Shown here in pieces: positions 52,611 to 60,956 of a DNA stretch of 64,000 nucleotides (its first letter is position 1; each line of letters opens with the position of its first letter). The DNA lies in NCBI GenBank assembly GCA_014894395.1, contig JADBLO010000119.1, positions 1 to 64,000 of the forward strand, given 5' to 3'. Under the pieces are notes generated by a model. It was given only the letters and a program-made list of their open reading frames with translations, searched no databases and was not told the DNA's origin. The position numbers and the translations under genes are program-made. The stretch is from Thermoplasmata archaeon. GTDB taxonomy: Archaea; Thermoplasmatota; E2; DHVEG-1.

Positions 52611-53748
52611 GGCGGATGTCGTCATCATTGGCGGTGGAGTGAACGGTTGTTCTCTTGCGTACCGTCTCGCAAAAAAAGGGTTGGATGTCGTCGTTGTTGA
52701 GAAAAGATATCTTTCAGCGGGTGCGACTGGCGCGTGTGGTGCTGGGATTCGGCAGCAGTGGTCCACACGGGAGAACGCGCAACTTGCGATTCAAAGTGTT
52801 AAGATCTTCGAACGGTTAAGTAAGCAGCTTGGTCAGGATATTGAGTTCCGTCAAGGCGGGTATCTGATTGCTGTTCATGATGAAAAAGAGATGAAGCAAG
52901 CAGAAAAGAATGTCGCGATGCAGCGATCCCTTGGGTTAACAGTCAATATCTTGGAACCAGAGGAAATAACCGGTGTTGTCCCCATCCTTGATATCAAGGG
53001 GATGAGGGCGATTGGTGCGACGTTCTGTCCGACCGATGGTCATGCGAACCCTTTTAAAACCACGTTTGCGTATGCGGATGCAGCACGAAAACTTGGTGCT
53101 GAAATCAACACCCATACCACAGTAATTAATGTGAAAACAGCAAAGAAAACAATTCGTGCAGTGGTGACTGATCAGGGGACCATACAGACGGACGTGGTCG
53201 TAAACGCTGCAGGGATTGATTCTAAAACAATAGCTGAGATGGTAAAGGTAAAACTGCCTCTCACCCCGTTCCGTAAGGAGATACTGGCAACAGAGCGGCT
53301 GCAGCCGTTGTTTGAAGCCATGGTGATTTCTTTTAAAGACGGGATTTATTTTAGTCAGCAGAAAGAAGGACAGATCGTTGGTGGCATCCCCATCCCCGAG
53401 GAGAAAGGAGGGTATAAGACGATGCCAACGTTTGCGTTTCTTTCGCATATGGCACAAACATTGACGAGGTATGCTCCGGTGTTAAAACATGTGAATGTGT
53501 TGCGGCATTGGACCGGGTTTTATGATGTGACTCCTGACGCGAGGCCTATCCTTGGTGAGGTAAAAGAGGTGAAAGGCTTCATCCAGTGTAGTGGGTTTAG
53601 TGGTCATGGATTTATGATATCACCGATGGTATCATTCCTCCTTACCGAGTTGATCGCTGAACAAAAGACTTCTGAGGTCCTTGAAAGTCTTAGCCTTGAT
53701 CGATTCAAAGGAAAGAACATCGAAAAGGAGCTCTCAGTCGTTGGCTAG
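52600..53748 (+). CDS. DadA/SoxB/proline dehydrogenase beta-like FAD oxidoreductase
   Basis: C-terminal 382 aa of ORF 52399..53748 from Met: [44 protein letters not shown]. Confidence 0.85.
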   Translation: [382 protein letters not shown]

Positions 53749-53785
53749 TCGTAACCATAATAAATATTGGTTTGGTATCGTGTCG

Positions 53786-55672
53786 ATGTCTATGGATTAT
53801 AAAGCGATTGGTTTTAAGGCCGGATTAGAGATTCATCAGCAACTTGATACCCATAAGTTGTTTTGTCAGTGCCAATCCAAGATTACAGAGAATGCTGAGT
53901 ATACATTTGAAAGACTGCTTCGACCAACGCAAAGTGAACTTGGTGATGTTGACCGGGCTGCACTTGAAGAAGCAGCGCGGAAGAGACGGTTCCTGTATTC
54001 CGCCTCAGGGACATCAACGTGTCTGGTGGAGGCAGATGAGGAGCCGCCACATGCTGCGAACGAAGAAGCAATCGATATCTGTCTAACCATGGCGATGCTT
54101 CTTGGCGCAAAACCGGTAGATGAAATACAGTTCATGAGGAAAATCGTCATTGACGGATCTAACACCACCGGGTTTCAGCGAACCGCCTTGGTTGCGATGG
54201 GTGGGTCACTTACGAACGTGCGGATTTCCAGCCTTGCCTTAGAGGAGGATGCTGCTCGGAAGCTCACCGAGAAAGAGAAACTGGTGAACTACGGTCTTGA
54301 CCGTCTTGGGATACCACTTATTGAGATCACCACCGAGGCAGATATCACCTCTCCAGAGCATGCACAGCAGGTAGTTGAACAGCTTGGGGTGCTGTTGCAG
54401 GCGACAAAAAAGGTGAAACGAGGGTTAGGGACGATACGACAGGATCTGAATATTTCTATCGCGTACGGAGCACGTATCGAGGTCAAAGGGATACAATCGC
54501 TGAGTTCAATTTCAAAGGTAGCGGAAAATGAAGCGCTCCGACAGAAGGGTGTTCTGGAAATCGCAGAAACATTAAGGAGTCGAGCCAAGAAAAGCGATCT
54601 GAAGGGTATTCATAGTATTGACTTGTCCGCTGTGTTTATGAATTCAAAATCGAAACTGATTCAGAATCAGCTAAAAAACAAGGGACTTGTCAAGGGAATC
54701 CGTCTTGCTGGATATCATGGGTTGCTTAAATTGGAGCAGACACGTATCGGGAAAGACCTTGCGGTCTACACAGGTCTTGCCTCAGGTATCGGCGGTATTA
54801 TCCATAGCGATGAGATGCCAGGCTATGGTTTCTCAGAACAAGAGATGCAGGAAGTGAGTAAGCGATTACAACTGGGTAGCCAGGATGCGTTTGTCCTCGC
54901 GCTCGGTAATGAAACCATGGTTGATGCTGCCTTAAATGCTGTTCTGCGAAGGGCAACGATGTTTTTTGATGGAGTTCCTGAAGAGGTCCGCAGAAGCCTT
55001 CCGGATAACACGACTGAGTATATGCGACCGTTACCAGGCGCCGCACGCATGTATCCAGAGACAGATGTGCCTCCAGTGCGAATAACAACAGAACGATTAC
55101 GACGGATACAACTCCCAGAGAAACCTGAGGAGAAACGAAAGCGACTTACCATGCAGTACAACCTGAATGAGGAGCAAATCAATCAGTTGCTCTCCAGCGG
55201 CTATGAAGACGATTTCGAACGGCTGGCGAAGCAATTCCCTGTCCTGGAAAGTGTGATCATGCGGACGTATCTGAATACGTTTTCGGAGCTGCAAAACGAA
55301 GGGATACGACTAGAATTTATCGATGAAAAAATGCTCATCGAGGTGTTTACTGCTTTATTAAAAGGAAGGTATGCAAAAGAAGCAGTCCCTGCTATCTTGA
55401 AATATCTTGTCATGCATCCCGATTCATCTGTGGAGGATGCGATTCAAGGGTGCGGTTTCCAACCCACGGGGGAAAAGGAGATCGTACTGGTTGTACGGAG
55501 AATCGTTGCAGAGCGAAAAGACTTTGTCAAAGAACGAGGGATGAGCGCGCTTGGTCCACTCATGGGTCTGGTGATGAAGGAGCTGCGAGGAAAGGCTGAC
55601 GGCAAGCTGATCAGTACAACCCTTCATGAGGAGATTGTAAAGATTATTTCGTCGACCACTCAAACCAACTAA
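53786..55672 (+). CDS. gatE: Glu-tRNA(Gln) amidotransferase subunit E
   Basis: ORF 53681..55672; MDYKAIGFKAGLEIHQQLDTHKLFCQCQSKI; ARMYPETDVPP. Confidence 0.94.
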   Translation: MSMDYKAIGFKAGLEIHQQLDTHKLFCQCQSKITENAEYTFERLLRPTQSELGDVDRAALEEAARKRRFLYSASGTSTCLVEADEEPPHAANEEAIDICLTMAMLLGAKPVDEIQFMRKIVIDGSNTTGFQRTALVAMGGSLTNVRISSLALEEDAARKLTEKEKLVNYGLDRLGIPLIEITTEADITSPEHAQQVVEQLGVLLQATKKVKRGLGTIRQDLNISIAYGARIEVKGIQSLSSISKVAENEALRQKGVLEIAETLRSRAKKSDLKGIHSIDLSAVFMNSKSKLIQNQLKNKGLVKGIRLAGYHGLLKLEQTRIGKDLAVYTGLASGIGGIIHSDEMPGYGFSEQEMQEVSKRLQLGSQDAFVLALGNETMVDAALNAVLRRATMFFDGVPEEVRRSLPDNTTEYMRPLPGAARMYPETDVPPVRITTERLRRIQLPEKPEEKRKRLTMQYNLNEEQINQLLSSGYEDDFERLAKQFPVLESVIMRTYLNTFSELQNEGIRLEFIDEKMLIEVFTALLKGRYAKEAVPAILKYLVMHPDSSVEDAIQGCGFQPTGEKEIVLVVRRIVAERKDFVKERGMSALGPLMGLVMKELRGKADGKLISTTLHEEIVKIISSTTQTN

Positions 55673-56036
55673 CGTTTCCGTTCTCTAGAATGCTCTTGAT
55701 ATGGTCTTGTTCTGGGGTACGAATTGTTTTTCTTGTTTTAAACCAGACAAAGAGGATTTTATCGTCTTCAAATTGAATTCCATCGATAGGATCCCCAAGA
55801 TACCGGAAATTTTCAGGGTTATAGGGGTACTGTTTCATGAACGTGTGATATTGTTGTGAGGTGAGTTTCCCTATTCTTTGATGTAACGGGGTAATTGCTG
55901 TTCGATAGGAGAGTGCTATTCCTACGATGACTCCGATTATAATACCGATGAAAAATACCCATACCGTCATTAATGAATCCATGGTTTTTTCCTCACGTAA
56001 AAGGGATACAAGAAGAGGTTGAATATGTTTTCTCAT
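55644..56036 (-). CDS. membrane-anchored Holliday-junction-resolvase-related endonuclease-like protein (COG4741-like)
   Basis: ORF; TM helix VWVFFIGIIIGVIVGIAL then FRYLGDPIDGIQFEDDKILFVWFKTRKTIRTPEQDHIKSILENGNVSWFEW. Confidence 0.55.
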   Translation of the reverse strand: MRKHIQPLLVSLLREEKTMDSLMTVWVFFIGIIIGVIVGIALSYRTAITPLHQRIGKLTSQQYHTFMKQYPYNPENFRYLGDPIDGIQFEDDKILFVWFKTRKTIRTPEQDHIKSILENGNVSWFEWSTK

Positions 56037-56740
56037 CAGATTTTTTTAGAAGGGGTTACTCGTTTTTTGAAGAGGAATTTTAGGTTCTTTATGCCGTCTT
56101 TGAAGCTTTCGAGTTTCACCTGGCCTTCTCGTGGGTAGAGGGTTGATGGTATTTCTTTTGCCTTGATGTGTCTATTGGTGAACATTTCTATCTTTATTTC
56201 TTCGGAGAACGGCATGCCGTCGTTGAATGTTTCTAAGGGTTGTATTTTGGAGAGTGCGTCTCGTTTGAAGATCCACATGCCTGATTGGGAGTCTCGGATG
56301 TTGACTAAGAAAAGGATTCGAAGGGTCCAGGCTAAGGTCAGGTTCCCGAACCGGTGTTTGAGAGACATCGAGCCGTGTTTGAGTGCTGCAAAGCGATCCG
56401 TGGTGATGAAATCAAGGTGTGAATCAAGGAGTAGTTGGATGTATTCATGGATGGTATTAAACGGGTAGGTCGCATCTGCATCACCAGTAACGATGATTTC
56501 ACCTGTTGCTTGGGCTAACCCTATTTTATAAGCCCGGCCGTATCCTTTTCGTTTCTCTAGAATAACCTGAGCTCCTTTGCTTGATGCGATTTCCCTTGTT
56601 TTATCCTTGGAATCACCATCGACGATGAGGATCTCAAGATCCCATGTATGTTTCGTTAAATAGTCTCTGTTCACCGCGTCAATGGTTTTGCCAATACCGC
56701 GTTCCTCGTTAACTGCGGGGATAACAATACTGATCTTCAG
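56036..56740 (-). CDS. family 2 glycosyltransferase (dolichyl-phosphate sugar synthase-like); putative CTG start
   Basis: Reading extends ORF 56036..56674 upstream: (L/M)KISIVIPAVNEERGIGKTIDAVNRDYL...ILIVDGDSKDKT...VTGDADATYPF. Confidence 0.82.
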   Translation of the reverse strand: MKISIVIPAVNEERGIGKTIDAVNRDYLTKHTWDLEILIVDGDSKDKTREIASSKGAQVILEKRKGYGRAYKIGLAQATGEIIVTGDADATYPFNTIHEYIQLLLDSHLDFITTDRFAALKHGSMSLKHRFGNLTLAWTLRILFLVNIRDSQSGMWIFKRDALSKIQPLETFNDGMPFSEEIKIEMFTNRHIKAKEIPSTLYPREGQVKLESFKDGIKNLKFLFKKRVTPSKKI

Positions 56741-56791
56741 ATTTACTCACTCCAGGATAGAGTATAAAAACAAGGGGGTTAAAAGGGTTTT

Positions 56792-56837
56792 GAAAAAAAA
56801 GATAAAAAAAGAGATAAAAAAGGGGTAAAACCCCTTT
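56792..56837 (-). terminator. stem-loop AAAGGGG-ttttа-CCCCTTT type hairpin plus U-tracts after S-layer-like gene
   Basis: Plus strand aaaggggtaaaacccctttt-like palindrome at 56819-56837 and A-tracts (U on the minus transcript) to its left. Confidence 0.6.
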
Positions 56838-56847
56838 ATGTTTGCGT

Positions 56848-59800
56848 TTAGTTCCGTCTGCGTCTGAGGAGCAGGAATGCTACTCCGATTGCTGCGACTA
56901 GTGTTAGGAGTTCAAATCCGGGAATTCCGCCGCCTTTCACGACAGTCACTGTGGATGATACCGATCCAAATCCTGGGAAGGTCGCTGAGACTGGATAGCT
57001 GCCTTCAGTTGTAGGCGCAGTTAAAGTGACAACTCCGCCAGCACCAGTGGTGTAGGTTTTTCCTTCAAAGGTGATGGTTGCACCAATGACGGGGTTACCC
57101 ATATCGTTAGCAATGGTCAAGGTGAATGTCTGTCCAGCTTTTACGTCACCAGAGACGGCGATGATAAGTTTCGGAACGTTCAAGACCATAATAGTGCCTG
57201 AAACGCTGGCGTATCCCTCGGTGGTTGCCGTGATTGAGTAGGTTAATGAGGTTTGCACGGAGGGAGCAGTGATTGTTGCGACACCGGTTGTGGTCGGCCA
57301 GGTTTGTCCGTTGAAGGTGAACGTTACTGTCGCATCGGTGATGAGTTCTCCGTTGGTTTTTGCTTCAATGGTGAAGGTCTTCCCTTCGTCAACTGATGGA
57401 TCATTACTGATCGTCATCTGCTTTCGAGCTGTTGCAACGATGACGAATTCGTTATCAGGATCTGTTTCGTTCTCAATGAAGATGGTGACGTTACCACTTG
57501 CTTCTGCGGTGATCGCAAACGTTACTTTACCTTGTGCATCGGTGAATGCATTCGTGGGTAACTTGCTGAGGATGGTCGTGGTACTGTTCAAGTCGATGTC
57601 TAAGCCAACTTCGACACCCTGTAAAGCAGCACCGGTTGCCGGGTGGGTAATGGTAATAGTGACGGAGGTTGCCTCTCCAACATAGATTGTAGCTGGACTG
57701 GGGGTCCCTGTTGCGGTTGTCACACGGAGTAATCCATCAGCAGGCCGATCTTCACCATCTTCTGGGTTATAGGTAAAGGTGACGTTTCCAAGGGTTGTTG
57801 CGTTCACATCATCAAGCGTGCCTACACCATTTTGAATATCGATATCCATGGCTTCACCCACATCGGAGCAGTTCGGTAGGCTTGACATGTTCTCGATTGT
57901 CAACGTACCGTTACCAGCAGGTGTGACCTGGAAAGTCATGTTGACAGATTGATCAATCTTCCATGCAAGTACTGAGGGAGAAGAGGCGACTGTATAGGCA
58001 GTAATGATCAGTGTTGCGTTGTGTCCTGCACTATCATGTGTGTCGTTATGGGCATAGAGGTAGTAGGTTCCTGCTGAAAGGGCTTTTGTTGCTGTAATAT
58101 GGTAAGCGTTTGATTCATGCCATACGTCTTCAACTGCGGTGACAAGGTCACCAGTTGAATTGTACAAGTCTAACATAAGAGTTGCATCTTTGTTTGGATG
58201 TCCACCTTCAACGAGGTTAATATCGACAACGTAATCAGTTGAATCTCCAGCAAAAGCAGTTGTCGATGTGACGTTTACCATCATATTGTGGCCCCGTTCC
58301 ATGATTACTTTAGTGTATCCCCAGAAGCCGGCGTACCACATAGCCGCTATCGTGATGTTCTGTGGAGCTGTAGTAGGATAGTGATCATCATCATTATCAG
58401 GGTTGATCCAGAACGTGTATTCGCCATTGAGACCGTTCCCAACCTTATTATCACCAGTCGTTTTGTTAAGCTCTGTGGAACTGCCTTCCCACATGAGGTA
58501 AACATTAGCGTTTTTCACAGGGTCACCATCCATATCTGTGACGGTGACGGTAAGGTTGTAATCCGCTCCAACAGTGAATTTATCAACTGCTGAGGTGACG
58601 TATGTTCCGTTGACAATCTCAATGGTTTGAGTTGCGGTTCCGTTATCGTCTCCAGGCCAATCGATTGTTATTGTGATTGTTCCACCTGGTTTTGTCGGTG
58701 TTACATGAGTATACCATCTTCCTTTAATTCCAGTGTGTCTAAGGGTGGTTGAATCGACTGGATATAAGATATCGCCTTCCACCGTGATATTCTTCTCGTC
58801 CTCCCAAGAAGTGTTGTCACCATAGTATGCTCTTCCTTTAGCATCGTTAATGCTTGTCCCAAAGATATCGAAGGAGATATTTATTATCGGAGCATGATAA
58901 ACTCCATCGACGTAGACAGGAACATCTACTTTTTTGTCAGTGTAGTTAACAAGTATTAGCTGTACTGGTGGACTTGCACTCTTCACAACGAAACTTGCGG
59001 TACCGTTCCATTCATCAATATCATCGTCGTTGCTATTGTTTGTGAAAACTACTCTCCAGGTACCAGCGGTAGCACCAGCGGTAGCACCAAGGTTTGACCA
59101 ATTCGCCCATGGAGTTGATGGCACACGTGGAATCTCAATAGTATAGTTACCATTTCCAGTTTCGTTTATATAGACATCAGTGTAATCATAATAAGTGCTT
59201 CCGTGTTTTAGTTTAATTGCAGTACAATTTGTTTTTGCTGCACTGTTATTGGTTAATCCTTTTCCATCACTATCAGTGACGTTGACATCAATCCTTGTTT
59301 CGAATCCCCAGTAGATAGTAGTGTTCGTTAAGGTAATAGTTGGTTCTCCGGTGTTTACAGTAAATGTTACGTCTGTGGCGTTCATTTCTGGTGGATCCCA
59401 AGGACCAACATTAGTATAACTATAGTATTCGGCATGTGTGCTTGGAGATGCTGGGAACGTACCACCGCTTCCATAATACGCGCTATAGTTCTGATAATCG
59501 CTAGTTACTACTACATCATGATAGATATTTGTGCCAGTGATTGCATCGAGATCCGCATATGCTTTTATGGTATAATCACCTGCTTTTGTAAAATTATCGA
59601 CACCGATAGGTAGAGTTACTCCTGTGGAACGATATTCATTATAAAACGTATGGTTATCTGGATCCATGATAGCTATGTTGCAACCAACTCCTCCTGTTTC
59701 AACAGAAAATTCCTTAGTCCCTGAATCTCCAAAGTTTATATCTGTGACAGAGTTTATTGTAAAGTTCGTTGTAGCATTCACCCAGATATATCCTGCAAAA

Positions 59801-60270
59801 GTACTTGTGTCATTCCCTTTATGAACAGCAGCAACATCATCAAATATCCACATACCTGATCGGTTAAATTTAATAGCATTACCATTAGTGTTGAGTTTAT
59901 CTTTTCCAGTAAGAAGTGTATTTGCAGTAGTTGCTGTTACTGTTACAGGAAAACCACCTATAGTATAGGGTCCATCCCATGAAAATAGATATGCTTGTGG
60001 TACTGTAGCATTACATTTATAGGTAGGATAGTACACATAATATACTGTTCCATTTGTCCACTTGCCACCTGATGTGTTTATAATAATGCTATCAGATGCA
60101 TACCCTATATTATATTTTAATTCCGTAGTTGCGTTTCCCCACCCAGTTCGGCCAGGTGTTGCTGCACCAGCTTCTCCTATAACGTTAATATTTAACTTAT
60201 TCAATACTACCAGCGTTGATAATACCATTGCGAGTACTACCAAGGTAGCGATTATTTTGTTTCCTTTCAT
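56848..60270 (-). CDS. S-layer-like/surface glycoprotein with Ig-like repeats and PGF-CTERM-type tail
   Basis: 1140-aa ORF; N-terminal signal, many N-X-S/T sequons, C-terminus GGGIPGFELLTLVAAIGVAFLLLRRRRN. Confidence 0.85.
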   Translation of the reverse strand: MKGNKIIATLVVLAMVLSTLVVLNKLNINVIGEAGAATPGRTGWGNATTELKYNIGYASDSIIINTSGGKWTNGTVYYVYYPTYKCNATVPQAYLFSWDGPYTIGGFPVTVTATTANTLLTGKDKLNTNGNAIKFNRSGMWIFDDVAAVHKGNDTSTFAGYIWVNATTNFTINSVTDINFGDSGTKEFSVETGGVGCNIAIMDPDNHTFYNEYRSTGVTLPIGVDNFTKAGDYTIKAYADLDAITGTNIYHDVVVTSDYQNYSAYYGSGGTFPASPSTHAEYYSYTNVGPWDPPEMNATDVTFTVNTGEPTITLTNTTIYWGFETRIDVNVTDSDGKGLTNNSAAKTNCTAIKLKHGSTYYDYTDVYINETGNGNYTIEIPRVPSTPWANWSNLGATAGATAGTWRVVFTNNSNDDDIDEWNGTASFVVKSASPPVQLILVNYTDKKVDVPVYVDGVYHAPIINISFDIFGTSINDAKGRAYYGDNTSWEDEKNITVEGDILYPVDSTTLRHTGIKGRWYTHVTPTKPGGTITITIDWPGDDNGTATQTIEIVNGTYVTSAVDKFTVGADYNLTVTVTDMDGDPVKNANVYLMWEGSSTELNKTTGDNKVGNGLNGEYTFWINPDNDDDHYPTTAPQNITIAAMWYAGFWGYTKVIMERGHNMMVNVTSTTAFAGDSTDYVVDINLVEGGHPNKDATLMLDLYNSTGDLVTAVEDVWHESNAYHITATKALSAGTYYLYAHNDTHDSAGHNATLIITAYTVASSPSVLAWKIDQSVNMTFQVTPAGNGTLTIENMSSLPNCSDVGEAMDIDIQNGVGTLDDVNATTLGNVTFTYNPEDGEDRPADGLLRVTTATGTPSPATIYVGEATSVTITITHPATGAALQGVEVGLDIDLNSTTTILSKLPTNAFTDAQGKVTFAITAEASGNVTIFIENETDPDNEFVIVATARKQMTISNDPSVDEGKTFTIEAKTNGELITDATVTFTFNGQTWPTTTGVATITAPSVQTSLTYSITATTEGYASVSGTIMVLNVPKLIIAVSGDVKAGQTFTLTIANDMGNPVIGATITFEGKTYTTGAGGVVTLTAPTTEGSYPVSATFPGFGSVSSTVTVVKGGGIPGFELLTLVAAIGVAFLLLRRRRN

Positions 60271-60436
60271 TTTTTGTGTCCTCCAAATTTTGTGTATTAT
60301 ATATCATGTTCCGTAAGGCACCGGTACAACACCTGTTAGCTCACACCGTGAACCAACAAATAAGTCCCTCACTATCACAGAGTAGGTAACTTACAGTGGC
60401 GTCCTCACCGGACCTCACCACCTAAATAATTACCTT

Positions 60437-60446
60437 GTTTATATAG
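60437..60446 (-). promoter_or_regulatory. TATA box for the S-layer-like gene
   Basis: Reverse strand ctatataaac; implies ~145-nt 5' leader. Confidence 0.5.
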
Positions 60447-60506
60447 ATTACGATTTTCTTTCCTTATCTTATTAACAACTATTGGTATAAAATTTAGATT
60501 AATCGC

Positions 60507-60758
60507 TTAAATGGTTTTTCGTTTCGATTCGTGTTTATCGTGCAACAATTTCTTGAACATAACGCTTTTCCCATCTAACTCGGCGTTGAGTAGACCGATC
60601 GCCTGCCGTAACTTTTCTTGAGACTCGGTTTCGTAATATATTTTTAACTTTTCCAAGGTAAGTGTTTTTCCGCAGCCAGTACATTTTGTGGTCTTCGAAG
60701 AAAGATTCACTCCTTTCACTTGTTTACACTGCGGACAGACAATCACACCCAGCCTCAT
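60507..60758 (-). CDS. small zinc-ribbon protein (DUF1922-like)
   Basis: ORF; VIVCPQCKQVKGVNLSSKTTKCTGCGKTLTLEKLKIYYETES. Confidence 0.65.
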   Translation of the reverse strand: MRLGVIVCPQCKQVKGVNLSSKTTKCTGCGKTLTLEKLKIYYETESQEKLRQAIGLLNAELDGKSVMFKKLLHDKHESKRKTI

Positions 60759-60828
60759 AAGATACGTTCTTGAGAAACAAACCTTAACTAATAAATATAC
60801 CTATCATTATTTGGGCTTGACAGATTCC

Positions 60829-60917
60829 CCCGCCTTAGCTCAGTCTGGCTGGAGCGGCCGGCTGTAGACTCTATGGCCGTTACCGGCAGGTCCCCGGTTC
60901 AAATCCGGGAGGCGGGA
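60829..60917 (+). tRNA. tRNA-Tyr (GTA) with predicted 14-nt intron (60868..60881)
   Basis: Cloverleaf by eye: acceptor cccgcct/aggcggg, D stem gctc/gagc, anticodon stem gccgg/ccggc interrupted after position 37, T-arm cccggttcaaatccggg. Confidence 0.85.
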
Positions 60918-60956
60918 CTCCTTTCTTTTTTCGCATTCATTCCATAATGTTTATTC

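Noticed and set aside
57269-57685. 138-aa plus-strand ORF antisense to the S-layer-like gene
   Set aside because: Valine/Ser/Thr-rich complement of the Ig-like repeat coding sequence; no signature.
59075-59096. Short 12-nt tandem repeat gcggtagcacca (about two copies)
   Set aside because: Encodes GATAGATAG in the surface protein; simple slippage-type repeat, not a CRISPR or mobile element.
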